DNA of 64,000 nucleotides, taken from contig NZ_CP123990.1 in the NCBI RefSeq assembly GCF_029919115.1, positions 930,001-994,000 of the forward strand, in the 5' to 3' direction. This DNA comes from Variovorax paradoxus (GTDB taxonomy: Bacteria; Pseudomonadota; Gammaproteobacteria; Burkholderiales; Burkholderiaceae_C). A program made the translations under genes and the position numbers. This document shows positions 17,912 through 26,520 of this stretch, in pieces. The notes beneath the pieces were generated by a model, which saw only the letters and a program-made list of their open reading frames with translations, was not told the DNA's origin and searched no databases. Numbering within the stretch: the stretch's first letter is position 1; each line of letters starts with the position of its first letter.

Positions 17912-18044
17912 ATTCCTGATACATAAAATTACAAATGGAGCGGCGCCAACGTGTCGATCCGGCTTCCGCTCGTCCGACGTGTGAACAGGAGCGCGCAGTT
18001 TTCAACGCCTCCGGCTTCATTCAACAACCTTCAGGAGAAACGAC

Positions 18045-18473
18045 ATGCGATTCATGGTTCTGGTCAAGGCGAACAAGGATTCCGAAGCGGGCGTGATGCC
18101 CAGCACCGAAGTGCTCACGGCCATGGGCAAGTTCAACGAGGAGCTGGTCAAGGCCGGCGTGCTGCTGGCAGGCGAAGGGTTGCATCCTTCCTCCAAGGGC
18201 GCGCGCGTGCGCTGCGAAGGCCTGAAGCGAACGGTGATCGACGGCCCCTTTGCCGAGACGAAGGAGCTGCTGGCGGGCTTCTGGCTGCTCCAGGTCAAGT
18301 CGAAGGAAGAAGCCATCGAATGGATCAAGCGCAGCCCGTTCCAGGAGGGCGAGATCGAGATCCGCCAGGTGTTCGAGGCTTCCGATTTCGGCGACTCCAT
18401 GACACCCGAGCTGCTGGCGCAGGAAGACCGCCTGCGCGCCGAGACCGAAGCCCGTACCAAGACCGGCAACTGA
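18045..18473 (+). CDS. YciI/DGPF-domain protein 1
   Basis: A 142-residue member of the YCII-related (DGPF) family, with the hallmark DGPFAETKELLAGFW in mid-sequence and AGGAGA before the ATG. These small ferredoxin-like proteins are frequent genomic partners of ECF42 sigma factors; an enzymatic role has not been shown for most. It forms a two-gene set with the paralogue 25 bases downstream. The ECF42-type gene lies 1 kb further on. Confidence 0.85.
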   Translation: MRFMVLVKANKDSEAGVMPSTEVLTAMGKFNEELVKAGVLLAGEGLHPSSKGARVRCEGLKRTVIDGPFAETKELLAGFWLLQVKSKEEAIEWIKRSPFQEGEIEIRQVFEASDFGDSMTPELLAQEDRLRAETEARTKTGN

Positions 18474-18498
18474 ACAAAACCGCATCAGGAGACCTGCC

Positions 18499-18915
18499 AT
18501 GCGCTTCATGTTGCTGATGATTCCCCACGGCTACGAAACCGCCGCCCCCGGCACCATTCCAGACGACGTCGAGGCAGTCGGGGCCATGATGGCCTACAAC
18601 GAGTCGATGCAGAAAGCCGGCATCCTGATCAGCTGCGACGGCCTGCACCCGCCCTCGATGGGCGCGCGCGTGAGCTTTCCGGGCCGCAAGCCCAAGGTGG
18701 TGGACGGCCCCTTTGCCGAAGCCAAGGAAGTGCTCGGCGGCTACTGGATCATCGACGTGCCTTCGCGCGCCGATGCCATCGAGTGGGCCACCCGCTGCCC
18801 CGGCGGCGAGAACGAGGTCATCGAAGTCCGCCAGATCCAGGAAATTGCCGACTACCCGCCCGACGTGCAGGCCTTGACCACCGAGCTGGCGTCGATGCAG
18901 GCCCTCAAGAGATAG
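18499..18915 (+). CDS. YciI/DGPF-domain protein 2
   Basis: A 138-residue paralogue of the preceding gene with the same layout and the motif DGPFAEAKEVLGGYW. An AGGAGA site lies nine bases upstream. The two proteins probably arose by tandem duplication. Its stop is only 11 bases from the stop of the convergent FGE-like gene, and no terminator hairpin is visible between them. Confidence 0.85.
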   Translation: MRFMLLMIPHGYETAAPGTIPDDVEAVGAMMAYNESMQKAGILISCDGLHPPSMGARVSFPGRKPKVVDGPFAEAKEVLGGYWIIDVPSRADAIEWATRCPGGENEVIEVRQIQEIADYPPDVQALTTELASMQALKR

Positions 18916-18926
18916 GCCTTCATGGC

Positions 18927-19898
18927 TCAGTCTTCCCGCGCCAGCCGGATGCCCACCAGCGTGTAGCGTGTGTCCGGTGCGTTCCAGTTGCGGTAGGCCG
19001 CGCGGGCATAAAAGGCCCAGGTGTGCCACGAGCCGCCGCGGCGCACCCGCACTTGGCCATCGGCGGGGCCCTGCGGGTCGTCGACTGGCGACTGCGCGTA
19101 GTATTTATCGCCATGCCAATCGGCCACCCACTCCCACGCATTGCCGTGCATGTCGTAGAGGCCCCAGGGGTTCGGCGCAAAGCTGCCGACCGGCGCGGTG
19201 AAGGCGTAGCCATCGTCGCCGTCCATCGCCATGGGTTGCCAACGTGGCCAGTACCGGGCGCTGTTGGCATCGAACACGTTGGCCGCGCCCAGCAGCGACC
19301 GGGGTTCGTCACCCGGGCTGTAGCGGCTGCGGGTGCCGGCGCGGCACGCGTACTCCCATTCGGCCTCGGTGGGCAGCCTGTAGCGGCGGCCTTCGGTCTT
19401 GCTCAGCCATGCAGCCAGCGCCGTGGCGTCGTTCCAGGTGACGTTGACCACCGGGTGGTCGTCGCCTTGCGCAAAGCCCGGGTTGCGCCACGAATAGCGT
19501 GGGTCGCGACCCTCGAAGGCATCGCCGCGCTGGGTAGTGGCCGGGTCGTAGTCGGCGCGCCAGCCGTAGCCGCCGGTTCGGTCGGCCACCGACTCGGGCA
19601 TGTAGCCCGAGGCTTCGATGAAGCGCCGGAACTGGCCGACCGTGACTTCGTGCTGGCCCATCCAGAACGGGCGCGTGATGCGCACCCGGTGAACCGGTCC
19701 TTCGTCGTCCAGTTGCGTGAATCGCGCTTTCGGCAATTGCGGAAAGGCGCGCGCCAGCGATTCGGGCGCCTCGTCGCTGCCCATCAGGAACTCGCCGGCC
19801 GGCAGCCTGACGAAAGCCATGCCGAGGCTGTTGCGTTCCACTTCAGCGGCGTGGGCGGCGCCGAAGACCATGGCCAGGATCAGGAGGCAGCGCTTCAT
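18927..19898 (-). CDS. Exported formylglycine-generating-enzyme-like (SUMF1) protein without the catalytic cysteines
   Basis: A 323-residue protein with a signal peptide (cleavage after AAHA near residue 17) followed by a complete FGE-sulfatase fold: MVFVRLPAGEF-like start (GMAFVRLPAGEFLMGSD), HPVVNVTWNDATALAAW, RLPTEAEWEYACRAGT and the C-terminal RRGGSWHTWAFYARAAYR. Genuine formylglycine-generating enzymes use two Cys in the C-terminal part; that part has none here. It is therefore likely a binding or structural relative, or a different enzyme of the fold. It is inserted on the opposite strand between the DGPF pair and the ECF42 gene. Confidence 0.75.
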   Translation of the reverse strand: MKRCLLILAMVFGAAHAAEVERNSLGMAFVRLPAGEFLMGSDEAPESLARAFPQLPKARFTQLDDEGPVHRVRITRPFWMGQHEVTVGQFRRFIEASGYMPESVADRTGGYGWRADYDPATTQRGDAFEGRDPRYSWRNPGFAQGDDHPVVNVTWNDATALAAWLSKTEGRRYRLPTEAEWEYACRAGTRSRYSPGDEPRSLLGAANVFDANSARYWPRWQPMAMDGDDGYAFTAPVGSFAPNPWGLYDMHGNAWEWVADWHGDKYYAQSPVDDPQGPADGQVRVRRGGSWHTWAFYARAAYRNWNAPDTRYTLVGIRLARED

Positions 19899-19942
19899 GT
19901 GCGCATGCTAGGGCAAGCAATGGACAAAGGGGAAGCGCGCAC

Positions 19943-21238
19943 ATGAACAGTGGCGGCAACCATGAAGCGGTGCATCGCACCATCGAGGCCGTGTGGCGCA
20001 TCGAGTCGGCAAAGATCATTGCAACCGTCGCGCGCATGGTGCGCGACGTAGGGCTGGCGGAAGAGTTGGCCCAGGACGCGCTGGTTACTGCACTCGAACA
20101 GTGGCCAGAATCGGGTGTGCCGGACAATCCGGCCGCCTGGCTCACCGCGGTGGCCAAGCGCCGGGCGCTCGACCGCCTGCGCCATGGCCAATTGGCCGAG
20201 CGCAAGGCGCCCGAGATCGGCCGCGAACTCGACGCGCGGCATGAAATGGCCCAAGCCGATTTTGCGGAAGCAGTGGATGCGGCCATCGACGACGACATAG
20301 GCGATGACCTGCTGCGCCTGGTGTTTACCGCCTGCCACCCGGTGCTTTCGACCGAAGCGCGCGTGGCGCTCACGCTACGCCTGATGGGCGGCCTCACGAC
20401 CGATGAAATTGCCCGAGCCTTTCTCGTGCCCGAGGCCACCGTGGCGCAACGCATCGTGCGGGCCAAGCGCACGTTGCTCGAAGCGCGGGTGCCCTTCGAA
20501 GTGCCGCGCCGGCACGAACTTCAGGCGCGGCTCGCCTCGGTATTGGAAGTGCTCTATCTCATCTTCAACGAAGGCTATTCGGCCACGGCCGGTGACGACT
20601 GGATGCGGCCTGCGCTCTGCGACGAAGCCATGCGCCTGGGGCGCATCGTGGCCGAGCTGATGCCGGACGCCTCGGAGGTGCACGGCCTCGTGGCGCTGAT
20701 GGAAATCCAGGCGTCGCGCACGGCCGCACGCATGGGGCCGTCGGGTGAACCGGTGTTGCTGCTCGAGCAGAACCGCGCGCGCTGGGACCAGATGCTCATC
20801 CGCCGCGGCCTGGCCGGACTGGCTCGCGCGGAGGCGCTGGGCGGCGCGCTCGGCCCCTATGCGCTGCAGGCCGCCATCGCGGCTTGCCACGGCCGTGCGC
20901 GCACCGCGGAAGAGACAGATTGGCCCCGCATCGCCGCGCTGTACGACGCACTGGCCGAGCTGTCGCCATCGCCCATCGTCGAGCTGAACCGCGCCGTTGC
21001 GCTTTCGATGGCCTTCGGGCCAGCCGCGGGGCTGGAAGTGGTCGATGCGCTTGTGAACGAGCCGGCATTGCAGGGCTACCACCTGCTGCCGACCGTGCGA
21101 GGCGACCTGCTTTACAAGCTCGGCCGCCGCGACGAGGCGCGCAGGGAGTTCGACCGCGCGGCGTCGCTCACGCGCAATACGCGCGAGAAAACCTTGCTGC
21201 TGGCGCGCGCCCGCGCCTGTACTTCGCCGGAAAGCTGA
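19943..21238 (+). CDS. ECF42-type RNA polymerase sigma factor with C-terminal TPR-like extension
   Basis: A 431-residue sigma factor. Residues 1-190 contain sigma-70 region 2 (LAEELAQDALVTALEQW) and region 4 (LTTDEIARAFLVPEATVAQRIVRAKR). A long helical extension (DUF6596 plus TPR-like repeats) fills the rest. ECF42 factors lack a membrane anti-sigma factor and are thought to be controlled by their own extension; they usually sit with DGPF genes, as here (18045-18915). The start at 19943 lies 44 bases from the divergent FGE-like gene, so both promoters must be within that gap. Confidence 0.88.
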   Translation: MNSGGNHEAVHRTIEAVWRIESAKIIATVARMVRDVGLAEELAQDALVTALEQWPESGVPDNPAAWLTAVAKRRALDRLRHGQLAERKAPEIGRELDARHEMAQADFAEAVDAAIDDDIGDDLLRLVFTACHPVLSTEARVALTLRLMGGLTTDEIARAFLVPEATVAQRIVRAKRTLLEARVPFEVPRRHELQARLASVLEVLYLIFNEGYSATAGDDWMRPALCDEAMRLGRIVAELMPDASEVHGLVALMEIQASRTAARMGPSGEPVLLLEQNRARWDQMLIRRGLAGLARAEALGGALGPYALQAAIAACHGRARTAEETDWPRIAALYDALAELSPSPIVELNRAVALSMAFGPAAGLEVVDALVNEPALQGYHLLPTVRGDLLYKLGRRDEARREFDRAASLTRNTREKTLLLARARACTSPES

Positions 21239-21256
21239 GCTTGGCGCCCCTCCGGG

Positions 21257-22252
21257 TCAGGCCTTCGACAGCGTTGCGGTGGCCGAGGGCGAGCCCGGCA
21301 GCCCAAACTGGTGCCATGCGCGCCGCAGTTGCGTGTCCGAACCGAAGCCCGAAATTTCCGCCGCCCGCGTCACACTGGCGCCCGAGGCCAGCGCGAGCTG
21401 CGCCGCCGCCAGCCGCAGCCGCCGCAGATAGGCCAGCGGCGCCACGCCCGCGTGCTCCACGAACAGCCGCGTCAGGTGCCGCGCCGAGGTGTGCGCCACC
21501 TCCGCCATGCGAGGCACGCTCCAGTCGGCCTGCGGCCGCTCGCTGACGGCGTCCTGCACACGGTGCAGGGCAGCGTGCAGATGGTTCCGGTAGGCCAGAA
21601 AGGGCGAAAGCTCCGGGTCGTGCGGACCGCGCCGCTGCGCCACCACCATTGTCTGTGCCACCTGGGCCGCGAGGGCTTCTCCGCACACGCCCGCAATGCG
21701 GTGCAGCACCAGGTCGATGCCGGTCGTGACGCCTGCGCTGCTGTAGACCGGCGGGTCGATCACGAACACGCGGTTGGCGACCACGTCGCAGCGCGGCTCC
21801 ACGGCGCGCAACTCGTCCAGGTGATGGTGGTGCGTGGTGGCGCGACGGCCGGAAAGCGCACCTGCATGCGCCGCCAGCAAGGCACCGGCGCAGACGGTGA
21901 TCAGCTCGAGCCTGCCCGGCTCGAAGCGCTGGCCGCGCAGCCAGTGCAGCAGGTCTTGCGTCTCGGGGTTGTCGATCGGAATGAAGTCACCTGGCAGCCC
22001 GACCAGCACCACCCACGCAGGGCCATGCCACTGCACCGGCAACGGCGCAAGGTTGGCAAGCGCGACACCCACCGAGCCGACCGAGGTGGGCCGCGGACTC
22101 GCGAATTCGATCTCGAAGCGCTCGGGCCGGCCCGCGGCACGCAGCCGCTGGTTCGCGATGCGCAACGCCTCGGCGGGGCCGGCCCAGTCGAGCACCAGGC
22201 TGCCCGGCAGCAGCACGAACACTACGCGGATGGATGGTTGCCGGAGTTCCAT
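21257..22252 (-). CDS. GlxA-family AraC-type transcriptional regulator
   Basis: A 331-residue regulator: an N-terminal DJ-1/PfpI-like domain (residues about 8-190) with the nucleophile-elbow segment ITVCAGALLAAHAG, and a C-terminal AraC DNA-binding domain with two helix-turn-helix units (MAEVAHTSARHLTRLFVEHAG and AAEISGFGSDTQLRRAW). The start at 22252 lies inside the 3' end of the upstream DJ-1 gene, a 31-base overlap. It likely controls its own small operon in response to a small ligand; the ligand is unknown. Confidence 0.82.
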   Translation of the reverse strand: MELRQPSIRVVFVLLPGSLVLDWAGPAEALRIANQRLRAAGRPERFEIEFASPRPTSVGSVGVALANLAPLPVQWHGPAWVVLVGLPGDFIPIDNPETQDLLHWLRGQRFEPGRLELITVCAGALLAAHAGALSGRRATTHHHHLDELRAVEPRCDVVANRVFVIDPPVYSSAGVTTGIDLVLHRIAGVCGEALAAQVAQTMVVAQRRGPHDPELSPFLAYRNHLHAALHRVQDAVSERPQADWSVPRMAEVAHTSARHLTRLFVEHAGVAPLAYLRRLRLAAAQLALASGASVTRAAEISGFGSDTQLRRAWHQFGLPGSPSATATLSKA

Positions 22253-22845
22253 GCGTAGTCCATCTGGCGCGCCGTGCGTTCGGCCAGCGCGCGGCCGGCC
22301 AGCCGCTCGACCAGGTACAGGCTCATGTCGACGCCTGCGCTGATGCCCGCGGAGCTGACGATGCGGCCACTGTCGATCCAGCGTTCGCCCTCGCGCACAT
22401 CCAGAAGCGGAAACTGTTCGCGCAAGTCCGCGATGTCTTCCCAATGGGTGGTGACGGCCTCGCGCGTGACCACGCCGCTTTTTGCGAGCAGGAACACGCC
22501 GGTGCAAACCGAGGCGACCAGCTGTGCGCCGGCTGCGCATTCGGCAATCCAGCGCAGGGTGGCAGGGCTTGCCATCGGCGCATCGACCACGCCGCCGGGC
22601 ACGATCAACACGTCGGGCCTGGGGCTGTCGGCCAAGGCGTGGTCGGCGAGCAGGCGCAAGCCGGCGCGCGCCTGCACGGGGTGGCCTGCGCTTGCGAGTG
22701 CCACGGAAGCGACCTCGAACGGGGCCTGCGTCCCGGGGTCGAGGCGCTGGCTTACGCGGCTTGCCGTGGTGAACACTTCGAAGGGGCCGGCAAAGTCCAG
22801 CGCCTCGACCCCGTCATAGGCGAGGATTTGCACGCGCAACGTCAT
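22222..22845 (-). CDS. DJ-1/PfpI family protein
   Basis: A 207-residue class I glutamine amidotransferase-like protein. The nucleophilic cysteine is in ASVCTGVFLLAKSG, with the acidic residue expected near the N-terminus (DGVEALDFAGPFEVF). Members include isonitrile hydratases and chaperone/deglycase-like proteins, so substrate is open. It overlaps the upstream isochorismatase-like gene by four bases and the downstream regulator by 31 bases. Confidence 0.82.
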   Translation of the reverse strand: MTLRVQILAYDGVEALDFAGPFEVFTTASRVSQRLDPGTQAPFEVASVALASAGHPVQARAGLRLLADHALADSPRPDVLIVPGGVVDAPMASPATLRWIAECAAGAQLVASVCTGVFLLAKSGVVTREAVTTHWEDIADLREQFPLLDVREGERWIDSGRIVSSAGISAGVDMSLYLVERLAGRALAERTARQMDYAWNSGNHPSA

Positions 22846-23426
22846 GCGGCCACCCCTTCGGTGGATGTGGCACCGGCGCGTTCGAGCGCCTGCGCCACGC
22901 TGCAGACGGTGGCAAACCGGCCGTCCAGCACCGCAGCGGTGCGGGCCTTGATGTCGGCCGCCGCAAGCGTGCGGCCATCGGGCTGCACCATGTCGAAGGT
23001 CAGCGTGGCATCGGTCACATAGTCGACCTCCCAGCCCAGGTCGGACGCATGGCGCGTGGTGGTCTCGCAGCATTGCTCGGTGCGGATGCCGCTCACGATA
23101 AGCCGGCCGATGCCCTGCTGCGTGAGCCAGATGTCGAGCCCGCTGTTGACCAGGGCGCTGTGGCGATGCTTGGTAAAGGTGGCAGCGGCCTCGAATGCCG
23201 CCAATCCTTCGATTGGCCGCACCAAGCCCGATTCGACGGCGAAGGGGTGGCTTGCAACGGCCGGCTCGTCGACGTGGAAGACGCGCACGATCGGCACGCC
23301 GGCGGCCATGCAGCCTTCGATCAGCGCATTCTGGGCGACGAAATAGGGGCGGGCAACATCTTCGGACCAGTAGGCGCGCTGGCGGAATGATTCCTGCGCA
23401 TCGATCACTATCAGACACGATTTCAT
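22842..23426 (-). CDS. Isochorismatase-like cysteine hydrolase
   Basis: A 194-residue cysteine hydrolase of the isochorismatase/nicotinamidase superfamily. The catalytic Asp is in VIDAQESF near residue 9, a Lys in FTKHRHSAL, and the Cys in RTEQCCETTTRHA (residues about 118-121). Such enzymes hydrolyse amides or enol ethers. It is the first gene of a three-gene overlapping operon with the DJ-1 protein and the GlxA regulator, suggesting one nitrogen- or amide-related pathway. Confidence 0.82.
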   Translation of the reverse strand: MKSCLIVIDAQESFRQRAYWSEDVARPYFVAQNALIEGCMAAGVPIVRVFHVDEPAVASHPFAVESGLVRPIEGLAAFEAAATFTKHRHSALVNSGLDIWLTQQGIGRLIVSGIRTEQCCETTTRHASDLGWEVDYVTDATLTFDMVQPDGRTLAAADIKARTAAVLDGRFATVCSVAQALERAGATSTEGVAA

Positions 23427-23534
23427 GGATATGGGCTCGAAAGGCGGAGTGAATGATGCCGCCTATTCTTGGGCGCCGCCAGCCCGCAGTCCGCGCCGAA
23501 GCGGACCAGAACCGATCAAATCAGGACATCGGAG

Positions 23535-24599
23535 CTAGACCAGGCCGGCAGCCTGCAGCTCTTTCTTGAGGTAAGCGTAGAAAAGCGGCGCCGCCACCAG
23601 CCCGGCCGGGCCGAACACCGCCTCGGCCACGAACATCACCGCCAGCAGCTCCCATACCCGCATCTGCGTTCGGCTTCCGACCACCTTCGCGTTGATCACG
23701 TATTCGGCCTTGTGAATGATGATCAGGAACACCAGGCAGGCCAGGGCCGTAACGGGCGACACCGACAGCGCCACCAGCGTGATGACCGAATTGCAGACAA
23801 GGTTGCCCACGATGGGCACCAGGCCCGCCACGAAGGTCAGCGTGATGAGCGCCGGCGTGTAGGGCAGATGAGGGCTCCAGAGCGGCATCAGGAACAGCAG
23901 GAAGATGGCGGTCAGCAGGGTGTTGAACGCCGCAATCCAGAACTGCGCCGCAACGATCTGGCCGAAGGCTTCGCCAAAAATGGTGATGCGCCGGTACAGC
24001 TGCGCAGAAAGCGGCCGGCGCTGCAGCGGGGGCGGTGCAATGGCGGCCAGCCCGCCCACGATGAGGCCCACGTAGGCGAACAGCAGCCCACCCAGCCAGG
24101 CCCGCCCGGCCAGAGCCAGCGAGCCGGCCTGCGCCCGCAGGTAGTTGGCCACCACGCGCTGCACTTCAGCCGCACCTTCGGGGAGGTACACCGCAATTTC
24201 CGGCGGCAGCTTGAGCCGCAGTTCCAGCACTGTACGGGCCGTGTAGTCGAGCAGTTCGCGGTACTGGTCGGGTGCGTCCAGGATGTACTCGCGCGCCTGC
24301 GACAGCCCCAGCGAGATCAGCGCAATGGGCGCCAGCAGCACCAGAGTGACCGCCAGGATGCGCGCCAGCACATCGCCGCGGCCCGGCTGCAGCCCGAGCC
24401 GCGCAAGACCGGCGCCGATGAGGCGTGCGAACCATCGCGTGGCCAGAAAGCCGATGCACACGCACAGCAGCCCTGGCAGCAGGTGCTGCCACATCACCAG
24501 CAGCAGCGCGGCCGGCATCAGCAGATAGCTGGCCAGCACCACGTTGCGCGAGGCGGGCTGGGGCTTGGTGTCGATGTTGACGACGAGCGGTTTGGCCAT
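23535..24599 (-). CDS. AI-2E family (PerM/YdiK-like) transporter
   Basis: A 354-residue membrane protein with about eight helices and the family signatures near the C-terminus (FVAGLVPIVGN, VFGPAGLVAAPLFYA). Members were named for autoinducer-2 export, though many have other or unknown substrates. It follows purM by 43 bases on the same strand; the purM-permease-hda neighbourhood is conserved in betaproteobacteria, which argues for a housekeeping rather than quorum-sensing role. Confidence 0.85.
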   Translation of the reverse strand: MAKPLVVNIDTKPQPASRNVVLASYLLMPAALLLVMWQHLLPGLLCVCIGFLATRWFARLIGAGLARLGLQPGRGDVLARILAVTLVLLAPIALISLGLSQAREYILDAPDQYRELLDYTARTVLELRLKLPPEIAVYLPEGAAEVQRVVANYLRAQAGSLALAGRAWLGGLLFAYVGLIVGGLAAIAPPPLQRRPLSAQLYRRITIFGEAFGQIVAAQFWIAAFNTLLTAIFLLFLMPLWSPHLPYTPALITLTFVAGLVPIVGNLVCNSVITLVALSVSPVTALACLVFLIIIHKAEYVINAKVVGSRTQMRVWELLAVMFVAEAVFGPAGLVAAPLFYAYLKKELQAAGLV

Positions 24600-24642
24600 C
24601 AGGGTCCGGGTGCTGCGCTTGCTGCGAGCCTCGGAGAGGGGA

Positions 24643-25683
24643 TCAGCCGACCACCACCGCGGCGCCGGTGCCGCGTTCGGCGATGGTGCCGATCTCGTAC
24701 ACCGCTTCGCCGGCCGTGCGCAGCGTGGCAGCGCACGCGGCAGCCTCGGCCGCGTCGATCACCACCACCATGCCGATGCCGTTGTTGAAGGTGCGGTTCA
24801 TCTCGATGTCTCCGATGCCGGCCACCTTCTGCAGCCAGGCAAAGAGCTCGGTCTGCGGCCAGCTGCCCTTCTTGAGGTGGGCGGCCGTGCCTTCGGGCAG
24901 CACGCGCGGAATGTTCTCGAGCAGCCCGCCGCCGGTAATGTGGGCCAGCGCCTTGATCGGGTGCTTGGCCAGCGCCTCGAGCACCGGCTTCACATAGAGG
25001 TGGGTGGGTTCCATCACGGCCTGGCGGAAGGGCTTGCCGTCGAGCGTGGCGGGCAGGTCTGCGCCGGCGCGTTCGATCACCTTGCGCACCAGGCTGAAGC
25101 CGTTGGAATGCACGCCGGCCGAGGCCAGGCCCAGCACCACGTCGCCGGGCTTGACGTTCTGGCCGGTGAGGATTTTCGATTTTTCGACCGCGCCGACCGC
25201 AAAGCCCGCCAGGTCGTACTCGCCGGCCGGGTACATGCCAGGCATTTCGGCGGTTTCGCCGCCGATCAGCGCGCAGCCCGAGATTTCGCAGCCGCGGGCA
25301 ATGCCGCCGATCACGGCCGCGGCCGTGTCCACGTCGAGCTTGCCGCAGGCGAAGTAGTCGAGGAAGAACAAGGGCTCGGCGCCTTGCACCAGCACGTCGT
25401 TGACGCTCATGGCCACCAGGTCGATGCCCACGGTGTCGTGCATGTTCCATTCGAAGGCCAGCTTGAGCTTGGTGCCCACGCCGTCGGTGCCGCTCACCAG
25501 CACCGGCTCCTTGTAGCGCTTGGGCACCTCGAACAGGGCGCCGAAGCCGCCGATGCCGGCCAGCACGCCTTCGCGCAGGGTCTTCTTGGCCAGGGGCTTG
25601 ATGCGGTCGACCAGGGCGTCGCCGGCATCGATATCGACACCGGCATCCTTGTAGCTGAGCGGGGTGGGCGTAGGGGAAGTCAT
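24643..25683 (-). CDS. purM: Phosphoribosylformylglycinamidine cyclo-ligase (AIR synthetase)
   Basis: Fifth step of purine synthesis: ATP-dependent ring closure of FGAM to aminoimidazole ribonucleotide. The 346-residue protein has [16 protein letters not shown] at the N-terminus, the [12 protein letters not shown] nucleotide loop and [11 protein letters not shown]. It is divergent from hda with 117 to 132 bases between the starts, and leads the purM-AI-2E transporter transcript. Confidence 0.97.
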   Translation of the reverse strand: MTSPTPTPLSYKDAGVDIDAGDALVDRIKPLAKKTLREGVLAGIGGFGALFEVPKRYKEPVLVSGTDGVGTKLKLAFEWNMHDTVGIDLVAMSVNDVLVQGAEPLFFLDYFACGKLDVDTAAAVIGGIARGCEISGCALIGGETAEMPGMYPAGEYDLAGFAVGAVEKSKILTGQNVKPGDVVLGLASAGVHSNGFSLVRKVIERAGADLPATLDGKPFRQAVMEPTHLYVKPVLEALAKHPIKALAHITGGGLLENIPRVLPEGTAAHLKKGSWPQTELFAWLQKVAGIGDIEMNRTFNNGIGMVVVIDAAEAAACAATLRTAGEAVYEIGTIAERGTGAAVVVG

Positions 25684-25815
25684 GGTCGGACGGTGTCGAG
25701 AAAGGGACGGGAAGGAGGCGAAGAGGTGGAGGCGCCGGCAACCGAAGCGGCCGGGCCGATAGAATTCCTCACGATTTTAAGGGCCCCAGCGGCCCCTTCC
25801 ATGAACCTTCCCGGG

Positions 25816-26502
25816 ATGAAACAGCTCGCGCTCGATATCGGCATTGCGACGGGCCCCAGCTTCGACGCTTTTTTTGCCGGCCCAAACGAGGCGGCGCTGC
25901 GGCACCTGCAACTGTGGGTGGGCGGCGCCGGCAATTCGGTGCCGCACTCTCCTGTGCCTACCTATCTATGGGGCGAAGGCGGCAGCGGCAAGACCCATCT
26001 GCTCGAATCGGTGCGTGTCGCACTGCGCGAGCAGGGCGCGAGCGTGGGCTGGCTGCACGCCGGCCTGCTGGAGCCGCCCGAGTTCGACGAGCGCTGGGGC
26101 GCCGTGCTGCTCGACGACGTGCACCTCTACACCGCCGTGCAGCAGCACGCGGCCTTCAACTGGTTTGTCAATGCACAAACCCTGCAGCGCGGGGTGGTGG
26201 CCGCCGGGGCACTGCCGCCGGCAGACCTGGCGCTGCGCGAAGACCTTCGCACCCGGCTCGGGTGGGGCCATGTGTTCCACCTGCAGGTGCTGAGCGAAAG
26301 CGAGCGCCGCGCGGTGCTGCGCCAGGCGGCCGATGCGCGAGGCGTCATGCTGTCGGACGATGTGCTCGACTACATGCTGCACCGCTTCAGCCGCGACCTG
26401 GGCAGCCTGATGGAGCTGCTCACGCAGCTCGACGGCTATGCCCTGCAGACACAGCGCGCGATCACGATCCCGCTGATCCGATCCATGCTCGAAAACGAAT
26501 AA
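25816..26502 (+). CDS. hda: DnaA regulatory inactivator Hda
   Basis: AAA+ protein that, bound to the DNA-loaded beta clamp, stimulates ATP hydrolysis by DnaA and so resets initiation. It is a DnaA domain-III homologue without the DNA-binding domain. Visible are the N-terminal clamp-binding QLALDIG, the P-loop GEGGSGKTHL and the Walker B LLDDVHLY. I chose the ATG at 25816 (MKQLALDIG, 228 residues) because it places the clamp motif at the very N-terminus. The in-frame ATG at 25801 would add five residues. It is close to pcnB (18 bases). Confidence 0.93.
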   Translation: MKQLALDIGIATGPSFDAFFAGPNEAALRHLQLWVGGAGNSVPHSPVPTYLWGEGGSGKTHLLESVRVALREQGASVGWLHAGLLEPPEFDERWGAVLLDDVHLYTAVQQHAAFNWFVNAQTLQRGVVAAGALPPADLALREDLRTRLGWGHVFHLQVLSESERRAVLRQAADARGVMLSDDVLDYMLHRFSRDLGSLMELLTQLDGYALQTQRAITIPLIRSMLENE

Positions 26503-26520
26503 GAAGAGCTTCAACCAACA

